From Lentisphaera araneosa HTCC2155 (GTDB taxonomy: Bacteria > Verrucomicrobiota > Lentisphaeria > Lentisphaerales > Lentisphaeraceae): a stretch of 64,000 nucleotides of DNA. A program made the position numbers and the translations under genes. The DNA lies in the NCBI RefSeq assembly GCF_000170755.1, contig NZ_ABCK01000006.1, forward strand, positions 62,001-126,000, written 5' to 3'. The notes below the pieces were generated by a model. That model was not told where the DNA came from and ran no database searches. It worked only from the letters and a program-made list of their open reading frames with translations. Shown in pieces: positions 8,650 through 17,538 of the stretch. Numbering within the stretch: position 1 is the stretch's first letter; the number at the start of each line of letters is the position of its first letter.

Positions 8650-11600
8650 TTAGATGCCCCAGCTACCTTCCCAGCGCTTTTTTGATTTTTCTAAAAAAAT
8701 ATTCCATTCATTCTCAGACCTGGATAGTGGGTAGGGAGAGGGTGCTATGGGTTGTTCAGAAGACCATTGGACATGGAATTCTCCATCATTTCCAACTTGA
8801 GCTATGTGTGTGTGTCTCCATATATGTTGATTTTTTTCATCGACATAGGCTATGCCACCAGGTCCGTAATAGGTTAAACCTTTAATGGCTTCAGTTATTT
8901 TTTCAGGAGAAAAAGTTTTGCATTTTTGAACAGCTTTAGCCCAAAGTTTAACTCCCACATAAGCCGACTCCATGTACCCACTAATGCGTTCATTTTTACC
9001 ATATTTCGATTTAAATTTTTGTATAAAGTCATTATTGCTATAGTTATCATTATTTTGGAAATAACTAAATATACTATAAAGCCCTTGGCAATGGGTAATA
9101 GGAATATGATCAATATCTCTATCTGACAAAACTAAGGAAACTAGATTTATTCTACCATCCTTATTGATGCCCGATTCATGGAATGTTTTTAGAAAAGCTT
9201 TGTTACTTTCTATTGAGGCTAATGTTAATATAATTACAGAAGGATTAGCTTGTTTAATACCTTCAATGATATCTTCAAAATCACTTGAACCAATAGGACG
9301 ATAATCTTCGCCAACTATCTTTCCATCATATTCGTGTACAGCGTCTTTGAGTATTTCATTTGTAACCACTGGATAGACATAATCTGAACCAACAAAATAA
9401 AAAGAATCTGCATTAGTTGTATTCATAAGCCAATCAATAATGGGTAAGGCTTGGAGATTGGACGTGGGACCTGTGTAGATGATGTTTTTAGATGACTCTA
9501 GGCCTTCGTAATGATAAGGGTATACAAGTAGGCTATTTCTTTTCTCGACAACAGTTTTTACCTGTTTTCTGGTGGATGATGTAGAGCATCCAAAAATACT
9601 TGTAATGTGATGATCATTGATAATTTTTTCTGCTTGCTCACGGAATATGTATTCATCTGATTGGCCATCATAAATTTCGTATTCAATACTGTGATCTAGT
9701 AGTCCTCCATTTTTATTTATTTCTTCAAAGGCTATTATGCAAGATTTGATCACGCCTTCTTCGTGTTCTTTGAGAGGGCCTGTAACAGAATGTAACAAAG
9801 CTATCTTATGTTGCTTCTTTAGTTGGCAATCTGTACTCGGCTGGTGGGGAGAATCTAAGTTTTGAATACTAGTCTTGAATACGCTGGATGTTTGGTATTG
9901 AAGTTTAGTATGTGTATTATTGAGTGAGAATGTACATTTTTTTATGTAATTTTGATATTTTTTTATATTATTTACTACCTCAGCACTCTCATTGCCGGTA
10001 AGGAGTTTTTTGGCGGCTTCTAAATGTTCTTCAGACAGCTCGAGTCGCTGATTAACCGCATATATTTCTGTGAGTTCGAGTCGAATTTCTAATTTATCTT
10101 GCTTGTTTTCAGCTTCTTGTAAAGCTTTTTCTAAATATTGAGTCGCTTTGGCGGGAAGATCAAGAACCTTCAATAAAACCCCTTTTAAATAATACAGAGA
10201 ATAAAGGTTTTTCTTTCCTGGGAGGGATAAGGCAACATCAACTTGATTTAGGGCTTCACAATAATCGTGTTTTTCATATAGATTTTTAGCAAAATCATTA
10301 ATTGCACTCAAGGCTTCTTCCACTTGGTGTGCCTTGCGTAAATGGAAAGTGAATTTTAGTTGATCTTTGTCTTTATAAAAAGTTGAGGCTAGTTCATGTA
10401 GTTCTTTTTTTAACTCTTCAGTAATATGCTGATAAATACCTTGTCTTATTAAGTCGTGATTAAATATAAAGTGCTTGTCTTTGACTTGTTGAAGAAAATT
10501 ACAATTGACTAATTCCTGTGGCGTATAGCCTCTAATTTTAAAAATTTCCGCCACTTCTTCTAGTTCAAATTCATGGCCTAAAATGGCCGCGCTACTTAAA
10601 AATGTGACTCCATCTTTACTAAGGCGATTCAATTCTTGTTTAATAAGAGAGTTCAAAGATTGTGGGATATTACTCTCGTTATAAATGGTTTTCATATCTA
10701 TTAAAGATTGAAAGAACAATGGGTTCCCATTGGATAATTTAATATATTTTTCATAGACCTTTTTTGGGAACTTTTTATCTGCGCCAATCATGGATCTGAG
10801 TTCATCATCATTTAAAGGTGATAGATTGAATAACTCTAGAGGCGTATTAAGTACGGAGTTGTTCCATATTTCATAAATTGGATTATTTATCAAGCGACTC
10901 GATAGTATAATGACAAGGGGCCAATTTCTAGCTTCATGGGTTAAGCTTTGTATAGTAGTGATAATATCTGTAGAGGCCCAGTGGATATCTTCTAAAATAA
11001 GGCATATCGGTGACTGTGTATTTCGAATAAGAACAAATAAGAGTTCTAACTCATAACTCTTCCTTTCGTGATAATTAATAGTTTTAAGAATACTTGCACT
11101 CTCATCAAAAAGAGCCAATAAAGCTCTTTTGTGTTCGTAACTTAGGTTCTCTTCTTGAGCAAAGCATTTGAGGCATTCGGCATTATTACTGTCACTTTTA
11201 TGAGAATGACATCTGCTGTGCTGTGTGACTGTCTTCAGTCTGTGATGGATGAATTGTCGAATTAAGTCTTGGAGAATTGTTTTTCTATTTGTTACGTTAT
11301 CATAAATAGGAAGGCGAAAATTTAAAAAGTTAGCATTTTGTGCATAATCAGTTAAATTATTTATAAAACTGGATTTCCCAATCCCTGCTTCTCCCTGGAT
11401 GTAGATAACGCTACCTTTCTTTTCGTTATTCACTCGGGCAAGTGTCGTGCAGGCGCGGTGCAATTGTTCGCTGCGAGATAAAGGATTTTTATGGTGACTT
11501 TGTTCAGAGGGTGGACTTTCTTTTATTTGTAAGTCATCAAGACTAACCTTAAGAATACTCGCAATATCTTGGGCGGTACGAAAATAAATTTTATTGCTAG

Positions 11601-11745
11601 ATTCGGCTCTTTTTAAAGTAGAAATTGAAAGGTAACAGCCCATTTGCTGACTTTTTGATGAAAACATCTCGCGGCTCAAGCATTGCTGAGCTCTTAACTC
11701 TTTTATTTTCTGACCATCAAGTCGAATTCTACCATTCAATTCCAT
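8650..11745 (-). CDS. XRE-HTH / STAND ATPase / TPR protein with C-terminal UrtA-like ligand-binding domain
   Basis: 1031 aa with no signal peptide or transmembrane helix, so cytoplasmic. Domains in order: an XRE-type helix-turn-helix at about 11-75 (KIKELRAQQCLSREMF, STLKRAESS, DIASILKVSLDDL); an AAA_16/STAND ATPase at about 90-440 with Walker A GEAGIGKSS (118-126) and Walker B LILEDIHWA (249-257); TPR-like helices at about 450-600; and a periplasmic-binding-protein domain of the UrtA/AmiC type (Peripla_BP_5) at about 645-1000, recognised from IALLHSVTGPL, AFEEINKNGGLL, IFGCSTSSTRK, YPYHYEGLES, YTGPTSN and VGSDYVYP. UrtA binds urea outside the membrane; here the fold sits inside the cell and probably acts as the ligand sensor of a transcription regulator, much as MalT uses its TPR-type sensor. 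Ligand and target genes are unknown. An insert at 176-195 (C-H-S-H ... C-L-K-C) could bind zinc. Confidence 0.88.
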   Translation of the reverse strand: MELNGRIRLDGQKIKELRAQQCLSREMFSSKSQQMGCYLSISTLKRAESSNKIYFRTAQDIASILKVSLDDLQIKESPPSEQSHHKNPLSRSEQLHRACTTLARVNNEKKGSVIYIQGEAGIGKSSFINNLTDYAQNANFLNFRLPIYDNVTNRKTILQDLIRQFIHHRLKTVTQHSRCHSHKSDSNNAECLKCFAQEENLSYEHKRALLALFDESASILKTINYHERKSYELELLFVLIRNTQSPICLILEDIHWASTDIITTIQSLTHEARNWPLVIILSSRLINNPIYEIWNNSVLNTPLELFNLSPLNDDELRSMIGADKKFPKKVYEKYIKLSNGNPLFFQSLIDMKTIYNESNIPQSLNSLIKQELNRLSKDGVTFLSSAAILGHEFELEEVAEIFKIRGYTPQELVNCNFLQQVKDKHFIFNHDLIRQGIYQHITEELKKELHELASTFYKDKDQLKFTFHLRKAHQVEEALSAINDFAKNLYEKHDYCEALNQVDVALSLPGKKNLYSLYYLKGVLLKVLDLPAKATQYLEKALQEAENKQDKLEIRLELTEIYAVNQRLELSEEHLEAAKKLLTGNESAEVVNNIKKYQNYIKKCTFSLNNTHTKLQYQTSSVFKTSIQNLDSPHQPSTDCQLKKQHKIALLHSVTGPLKEHEEGVIKSCIIAFEEINKNGGLLDHSIEYEIYDGQSDEYIFREQAEKIINDHHITSIFGCSTSSTRKQVKTVVEKRNSLLVYPYHYEGLESSKNIIYTGPTSNLQALPIIDWLMNTTNADSFYFVGSDYVYPVVTNEILKDAVHEYDGKIVGEDYRPIGSSDFEDIIEGIKQANPSVIILTLASIESNKAFLKTFHESGINKDGRINLVSLVLSDRDIDHIPITHCQGLYSIFSYFQNNDNYSNNDFIQKFKSKYGKNERISGYMESAYVGVKLWAKAVQKCKTFSPEKITEAIKGLTYYGPGGIAYVDEKNQHIWRHTHIAQVGNDGEFHVQWSSEQPIAPSPYPLSRSENEWNIFLEKSKKRWEGSWGI

Positions 11746-11994
11746 AAGTAGTTGTCACTATCGCTTTTTATTATTTTTAGGTTGGTGATTTGTAGCAAAG
11801 AGCCGAGTACTTGCTTTCGTTATCATAAACTATACATATGCGTCTTTTATTTGAGTACTAGAATTTAGGTGGGGTAAGTGTTGTTTTTAGCTGTTTTTTA
11901 ATATTTCTATTTCAATGCTCAGTTTGATATGTAGTTTCTTTTTTTAATAATTAGCCCTAATTAAAGGATCATAATATTTGTCTGTTAACAAAAA

Positions 11995-12762
11995 CTATTT
12001 CAGTTTGGAATAATACTCAGTGAATGGCGTGGTTTTTGATATTCTAAGCCACCCAGAAGTGCAACAATTATCATTTTTTCTTAACATTATATTATCGAAT
12101 AGATTTTTATAATGAACCCAAAATTGTTTTTGATTACCTTCGTTAACTTCAATTAGTAAAACATTTTCGGTTTCAAAATCATATGAAGCCATAACGCTAA
12201 AAGTATCATGCTCAGCTTCTGCGCCATAAAATGACTTTTGGTCAATATTAAAGAGTAATATATCATTGGATTGACTATATGATTTTAAGTGTGATTGAAA
12301 TAACTTTAGTGTTTGTGAATAATCAATGGTTTTACTTTCATGATATTGTGAGACTAAAAGATTAATAGATTCATGAATATCATTAAAGGAAATCTCTTTA
12401 TAACTTTTAATTTCTGTACTTAGATTTTTCTGTACAAATTCATTATTTTCTACAACAAGGGATTCAATATTGTAATTTACTATTCTTCCCCGTTTTTCAT
12501 TATCGCTTATTTCGTTTGTTAAAATCTGAATTTTGTCTCTTTGGGTGTCGTTAGAGTCATATTTAATTAAAGTAAATTGACTATTGTCAGTACTTTCCAA
12601 ATTGTATGTCTCTATATTATCTGGTTCTTGCTCTTGAATATCATAAGCGTTTAAATTGACGACGTGATCATATTTGTTTAGGGCTAATTTACTAGCTGTT
12701 TCATTGATACCACAACTAGTTAAAAACACATTTAAGATTATACCTATAATTACATATTTCAT
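11995..12762 (-). CDS. Hypothetical lipoprotein
   Basis: 255 aa from the ATG at 12762, which sits 5 bp after a GGAGG ribosome-binding site; a second ATG 12 bp upstream overlaps that site and is less likely. The N-terminus MKYVIIGIILNVFLTSC is a lipoprotein signal with lipobox LTSC. The remainder is acidic, Asn/Ser-rich and not recognised; it contains a Cys pair near the end (DNCCTSGW). It lies upstream (in minus-strand order) of the STAND sensor gene with a 249-bp gap that holds no visible gene. Function unknown. Confidence 0.65.
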   Translation of the reverse strand: MKYVIIGIILNVFLTSCGINETASKLALNKYDHVVNLNAYDIQEQEPDNIETYNLESTDNSQFTLIKYDSNDTQRDKIQILTNEISDNEKRGRIVNYNIESLVVENNEFVQKNLSTEIKSYKEISFNDIHESINLLVSQYHESKTIDYSQTLKLFQSHLKSYSQSNDILLFNIDQKSFYGAEAEHDTFSVMASYDFETENVLLIEVNEGNQKQFWVHYKNLFDNIMLRKNDNCCTSGWLRISKTTPFTEYYSKLK

Positions 12763-12963
12763 GTTTACCTCCATATCCTTTCTTGCTTTATTTTTCCAAT
12801 TTTTACTTTCCTAAGTGATTGGTTTATATAAAAAGCTATAAGTCGACAGAGTATGACACAATCATATGATGGGGTCATTTAGAGGTCAGTTTTTAAAATT
12901 GGGAATTACATCGAGCAGATATTGTTGTTCTGGAAAGGCGGGTTTGATATAAGTCAAATAAGC

Positions 12964-13047
12964 ATTGAAACACAGTAAGCTTATAAACTAATAAGGTCAC
13001 AGATTAGGCTGTGACCTTAATGAGTTTCTCAGTGTTTCAATTTTTTT
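12964..13047 (+). terminator. Nested inverted repeat followed by T-run, probable terminator
   Basis: An outer 10-bp stem (12964-12973 with 13032-13041) encloses an inner 10-bp perfect stem (12993-13002 with 13009-13018, 6-nt loop). Seven T residues follow at 13041-13047 on the plus strand, and A residues lie in the same place for the minus strand. It sits just downstream of the broken manC gene, which is read on the minus strand, so it could end transcription in either direction. The long double stem is more elaborate than a usual Rho-independent terminator. Confidence 0.55.
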
Positions 13048-13065
13048 AGTTTACCTAAAAAGAGA

Positions 13066-14529
13066 TTAACTGACCCCTTTCTTCTGATCTTTATTTACCT
13101 TGAGAGGGATGCTTTGATTGCTTCGCCCATAATCATCATCATAACGAACGATATCATCTTCTTCAAGGTAATTACCACTCTGAACTTCAATGAGCTCCAA
13201 GGGGATTTTACCGGGATTCTCGAGACGATGCAGTGTGCCGATGGGGATATAAGTGGACTGGTTTTCACTGAGTAAAATATTTTCCTCACCATTGGTGACG
13301 AGCGCAGAGCCTTTCACGATGACCCAATGTTCAGCTCGGTGAAAGTGCTTTTGTAAAGAAAGTTTTGCACCGGGTTTAACTGTAATATGCTTGACTTTAA
13401 AGCCAAAATCTTGATCGATGTTACAATAAGAACCCCAAGGACGATTAACAGTTTGATGCGTTCGTGCTTCAGGTCGTTTGAGCGCTTCTAATTGCGTGAC
13501 AATTTGCTTGACGTTCTCACTTTCGTCTTTGTGAGCAATCAGTAAAGCATCGTCGTTATTGACAATAATGAGGTCTTTGACACCTACAGTGGCACAGAGT
13601 TTTTTGTTTGAGCGGATATAGTTATTTTGACTATTTTGCAGGAGTACATCTCCTATGCAGCTATTGCCGTCCTCGTCGGTCTCACTAATTTTTGCTAATT
13701 CTTTCCAAGTACCGACATCCGACCAGGCAGTATTTAAAGCTAACATTTTGATGCGTTTGGATTGTTCCATTATCGCATAATCAATTGATTCACTGGAACA
13801 GTTTTCGAAAGCTGCTGTATCCGGAGCAATAAAGCTGCCTTCCACATGTTTAAGTTCATAAGAATCACATACATTTTGATGCATAGCGGGACGGAATTTA
13901 CGCAACTCAGAAAGCAAGACATCCGCTCGGGCTAAAAACATCCCAGAATTCTAAAAGTAATTTGGCCTATTTAAGTATTCTTCAGCTTTGCTAAGGCAGG
14001 GTTTTTCTACAAAGCAATCAACGGTTTTTATGGTGTTGTCAGTCTCTTCACATCGGATATAGCCATATCCAGTAGCAGGGTGTGTGGGTGTGATCCCAAA
14101 AGTAATGATAGCACCTTCTTCAGCTGATTGACGAGCCGCTTCTACAGTTTCACAAAATTTATTGTCATCCTGAATTTTATGGTCGGAAGCTAAAACCAAT
14201 AATAAGGCTTCCGGGTCCGATGCTTGGACTTCCAGCGCGGCGAGAGCGATAGCAGGAGCGGTGTTGCGGGCACTGGGCTCTAAGATGATTTTAGGAGATT
14301 CAACATTTATCTGTCTCAATTGCTCTGCAATTAGGTAGCGATGGTCTTTATTGCCAACAACGATGAGGTCTCCCGGCTTATTAATATTCTTGACTCTACT
14401 TACCGTTTCTTGTAAAAGGCTTTCGTCCCCACAAAGTGGCAAAAATTGCTTGGGATATGTGGCGCGGGACATGGGCCATAAGCGCGAGCCACAACCACCT
14501 GACATAATGACAATATTTAAATTCTTCAT
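13066..14529 (-). pseudogene. manC: Mannose-1-phosphate guanylyltransferase / mannose-6-phosphate isomerase, split by in-frame TAG
   Basis: Two reading frames in the same phase (14529-13951 and 13941-13066) together make a normal-length type II GMP-PMI of about 487 codons. The first part has the pyrophosphorylase signature MSGGCGSRLWPMSR and FVEKP; the second has the cupin-type isomerase domain (RPWGSYCNIDQDFGFKVK, HFHRAEHWVIVKGSA). They are separated by a single TAG codon at 13953-13951, exactly where the family has Trp in the F-W-N-S-G-M-F motif, so one G-to-A change (TGG to TAG) explains the break. The enzyme makes GDP-mannose, fitting the exopolysaccharide operon at the left end. An internal ATG follows nine bases after the stop, so two separate polypeptides are possible but the nucleotidyltransferase domain would be cut. 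A suppressor tRNA or sequencing error are alternatives. Confidence 0.85.
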
Positions 14530-15037
14530 ACGAATCTCCTCGTTTAAATTTTTATAAAATTCATTCTTGTTTAAGCCAGTTTAGGACAATCATAATGATT
14601 GCAGTGACTGAGCTCGTTTATTATGTATTAACTCCTTTGTTGATTTACACAAAGGAAGTTTATTGAAAACAAGAGGCCAGTTTTCATTGTGTATACATAA
14701 ATAACTTATAATAAAAATCTTAAGGGAATATATGAGGATTTTTCAAAGTTCATTTTTAGGTGAGTTCACATAAACCACACAGTTTATTTACGCTTCTAAA
14801 TAGTCCACGCATAAAGTCGTCAGATCGCTGCGCTTGCAGATCGTTCGCTACGCTCACTGCAGATCGGCCTTCGGCCTGCAGGTTTTGCTGGGAGCGCAGG
14901 AATCCTTCCTGCTATTAAAAAGTGGGTAGAAATTAGAACGCGCTTCGCGCTGAAAGATCGCTGCGCGCAAGAATTAAGAAACTTGACTTAATTTTTTTCC
15001 GGGCTTTTCTGAGTGCACTTACAACTAGAATACGAGG
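14530..15037. repeat. Intergenic region with REP-like palindrome cluster
   Basis: No gene is visible in this 508-bp stretch. From 14821 to about 14975 it holds a cluster of short palindromes (for example GCGCTTCGCGC; CAGATCGGCC-TTCG-GGCCTG type). A part of it, 14831-14882, is closely repeated at 54599-54650. AT-rich sequence with no clear signal fills 14530-14800. The left boundary of the neighbouring IS110 element must lie near the right end of this stretch, but IS110 elements lack clear inverted ends and I cannot place it. Confidence 0.6.
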
Positions 15038-16297
15038 TTAATTAACGAATTTCTGAAACCATGCAGGTTGTCTTTTCTCCAATACTTCCAGATAGGTCTT
15101 TTCATTATATGGAGTTCTCGTTTTCCAGCAGCGATACATGATACGAATCCATTTGTATGCCAAAGCTCTAAGTATAGTGAAATGAGGTATGTTAAGAGCT
15201 TTCTTATGATAATAAAATTCATGTGCCCATATTGACGATCTTATGGAATTATTTGCGAACTCCACAAAACTAAGTTGAGTGAACCTATCACATAAAAAAC
15301 GTCTTCGGACAATATTCATTTTTCCACTCTGAATTGTCACAGGAGCTATTTCACTGATTTTAAGAACCTCATTTACAGACTTAAATTTATCTCGATCGTC
15401 CCCAAAGAAAGCCATAAGACGTGGGCCGATACTAGGGCCTGCTCCTGGGAAAGATTGAAACATTTCATAGTCTTCATTACTGCGATATGCTTGCTCAATT
15501 TTTTCGTCATAAGCTTTAATGACCTTATTTAAACTCCTGATTCTGTGGCAGAATTGTTGTATCTCAAATATGTAGTAATCCAACTCATCTTCATCATTAA
15601 CAACAATTACGGAGGAGCGTAATATTTGAACTCTCTCTTTTGTTTTACTATGATTGGTACTGCGTTTGTTAAAGAATTTGGTAATGCCGATTTGATGAGC
15701 ATTAATAACATCCTGCGGGCTTGGATATTTGTCTAAAAAGTCTAGAAACATATCTGCATATAAATGATTGCCCACGACTTTGAGGGCGTTTGGGTAATAA
15801 ATCTTCAATAACGCAGTTAATTGATTAGTTAAACGAGTTCTATCATCTACTAAATCACGCCTTTTTATATTAAGTCGCTTCAGTTTCCCCTTTGAAAAAG
15901 ATGAGTCTACTTTTTGAACTTTATCAGGATGTTTTAAATACAGTTCAAGTAATGATTTAGTATCTGCTCGGTCACTTTTAGCACCACTCAAATGAAATGT
16001 TTTAGCAAACTTTGAAGCAGTCGTAGGATGAACCACATAGATATCAAACTCTGTGAATGATATTAATAAATTCATCAGTGCAGATTGACAGCTCTCGATG
16101 ACAATGGCAATGGAACCATTAACAGTTTCAAGTATGAGTGTATCAAAGAAGTTTTTGAGAGTAAGTAAATCGCTACTGATAACTTTACATTCTTCTTCAC
16201 AATCCTTAAGAATTCGTAGGTCATGTTTTTGATCAGCCCAGTCGATCGCAATAATAACTTGATATTCAGATGGATTTTTAGTTCTTGTATTATACAT
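15038..16297 (-). CDS. IS110-family transposase (DEDD recombinase)
   Basis: 419 aa from the ATG at 16297, which follows an AGGAG ribosome-binding site; the frame stays open for 13 further codons upstream without a good site. The N-terminal RuvC-like half begins with IIAIDWADQKHD, the first catalytic Asp region of the DEDD family, and the C-terminal half has the transposase_20-type motif SFPGAGPSIGPRLMAFFGD (IS110/IS1111 group). The enzyme would move the element as a circular intermediate guided by a structured RNA, as shown for IS621. The frame is intact, so the element may be active. Downstream lies a REP-like palindrome cluster, upstream a 290-bp noncoding stretch. The element ends are not determined. 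Confidence 0.88.
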   Translation of the reverse strand: MYNTRTKNPSEYQVIIAIDWADQKHDLRILKDCEEECKVISSDLLTLKNFFDTLILETVNGSIAIVIESCQSALMNLLISFTEFDIYVVHPTTASKFAKTFHLSGAKSDRADTKSLLELYLKHPDKVQKVDSSFSKGKLKRLNIKRRDLVDDRTRLTNQLTALLKIYYPNALKVVGNHLYADMFLDFLDKYPSPQDVINAHQIGITKFFNKRSTNHSKTKERVQILRSSVIVVNDEDELDYYIFEIQQFCHRIRSLNKVIKAYDEKIEQAYRSNEDYEMFQSFPGAGPSIGPRLMAFFGDDRDKFKSVNEVLKISEIAPVTIQSGKMNIVRRRFLCDRFTQLSFVEFANNSIRSSIWAHEFYYHKKALNIPHFTILRALAYKWIRIMYRCWKTRTPYNEKTYLEVLEKRQPAWFQKFVN

Positions 16298-16329
16298 TTT
16301 TACTCCTAGGGAATATATAGATTTAAAAA

Positions 16330-16460
16330 ACAGCATGCGAAATTCCTATAGCATTCGTGCCTGAAGCTTTCTGAGTATTCGTCCCGCTGGTAAACATTCC
16401 CGGTCGAAATGCCCAGAAAGTCTTTAAAAGACAGGAGCGCCGATTCGTATCGAGAATGAT
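16330..16460 (-). ncRNA. Candidate guide (bridge) RNA region of the IS110 element
   Basis: On the minus strand, just upstream of the transposase start, a 7-bp stem (CTTTCTG/CAGAAAG, 16420-16414 with 16373-16367) encloses a 40-nt arm with an inner TTCG/CGAA stem and internal loops. A GTCTTT/AAAGAC palindrome flanks it at 16420-16432, and a second weak ATGC/GCAT stem lies closer to the gene. The position and the stem-with-internal-loop layout agree with bridge RNAs of IS110 elements. This is a structural suggestion only. Confidence 0.3.
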
Positions 16461-16587
16461 TAAATTTATATGTTCCTTTTTTAATTCTAAAATTTCTACC
16501 CCAGACCCCCTCATTATTTTTATCTATTTAATTACTTGGACTACTATAGGAGCGCCGATTGTTAATCGGCATCGAGTCATCGATGGT

Positions 16588-17472
16588 CTATTTCTTAATG
16601 AGGATTGAATTGACAAAGTCCGCTTGCTTGATTTCGGGTGTATGGCCTTTGCATTGTACGTAGACCTTGGCGCCGACTTTATCGGCTTTTTCCTTGAGCA
16701 TAAGGCCAAACATTCCGTGATGAATCCCGTGTCCAGGGTCTCTGGCGGGGACTTCGGCATCCTTGTAAGTCAAAAACATGGGTGGGTCATCTTTGCTGAT
16801 GTGGCTAAGCGCGGTGTACTTGTTTGAGAAGGCTTTGTATTTGCTCTCCCAATTCTTCTTGAGCTCCTCAATATTTTCGCCACCAAAGGGTTTATAGAGC
16901 ATGCCGTGCTTCAAAGTTTCTGGGCCAATGCGTCGTTCAATGAGGAAGGGATCGAGAGTCGTTTGTCCACCACCAGCAAGGGCTCCGGCCACTCGAGTGG
17001 ATTGCCTCGCAATCGGGTCCTCGCTATTGGGGTCCGCCATATCATCATGAGCGGCGAGCCACATGCTGGAAGCGGCACCTGCAGAGCCACCTGTTAGTAG
17101 GATGCGGTCGGGGTCGATTTTCCATTCTTTTGCTTTATAGCGAATAAATTGAATGGCTCTTGCAGTTGAATTTGCCATGGCAGGTTGGATGTCGCCAGAT
17201 GAAACTAGTGGGTAAGAAATAGAGATGGTATGGTAGTGGTTTTGGAAAACATTCGGGTGTTGTTCATTAGCTTTGTCACCACCGACCCAGCCCCCACCAT
17301 GAATGTGTACTAAAACACCTAAGGGCTTATCTGTTTCAACAAGCCATAAATTCATGAGGTCTCGTTTATGGGGACCATATTTTACATCGGCTAAAGTGGG
17401 AGCGACCTTCTCTTGCGCTACTAAACTAAGCAGAAGAGAAAAGAATAGACTTGCTTTTACTAGGATTTTCAT
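16588..17472 (-). CDS. Secreted alpha/beta-hydrolase (esterase-like)
   Basis: 294 aa with a Sec signal (first ~20 residues, MKILVKASLFFSLLLSLVAQ). The oxyanion-hole motif HGGGW is at 58-62 and the nucleophile motif GGSAG at 128-132, as in hormone-sensitive-lipase/carboxylesterase families (BD-FAE-like). The C-terminal HGIHHGMFG stretch holds candidate catalytic His residues. It probably removes ester groups from a carbohydrate or small molecule in the periplasm. It follows the DUF1592 gene by 66 bp on the same strand and looks like the third gene of that operon. A close paralogue lies at 29262-30149. A GCCGATT/AATCGGC hairpin at 16555-16571, just past the stop, may help end transcription but has no T-run. 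Confidence 0.8.
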   Translation of the reverse strand: MKILVKASLFFSLLLSLVAQEKVAPTLADVKYGPHKRDLMNLWLVETDKPLGVLVHIHGGGWVGGDKANEQHPNVFQNHYHTISISYPLVSSGDIQPAMANSTARAIQFIRYKAKEWKIDPDRILLTGGSAGAASSMWLAAHDDMADPNSEDPIARQSTRVAGALAGGGQTTLDPFLIERRIGPETLKHGMLYKPFGGENIEELKKNWESKYKAFSNKYTALSHISKDDPPMFLTYKDAEVPARDPGHGIHHGMFGLMLKEKADKVGAKVYVQCKGHTPEIKQADFVNSILIKK

Positions 17473-17538
17473 TAATTAAATTCCTTTATGTATTTTTTAA
17501 ATTCTTGATAATTTACTTAGTGTAAGCCATGAATTCTA

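Noticed and set aside
8267-12890. TTAGAGGTCAG motifs near 8267 and 12882 as ends of an insertion sequence carrying the STAND gene
   Set aside because: The motifs are short, in the same orientation rather than inverted, and no target duplication or transposase is visible.
16323-16514. Short minus-strand frame just upstream of the IS110 transposase
   Set aside because: No ribosome-binding site or recognisable composition, and it covers the probable structured noncoding part of the element.
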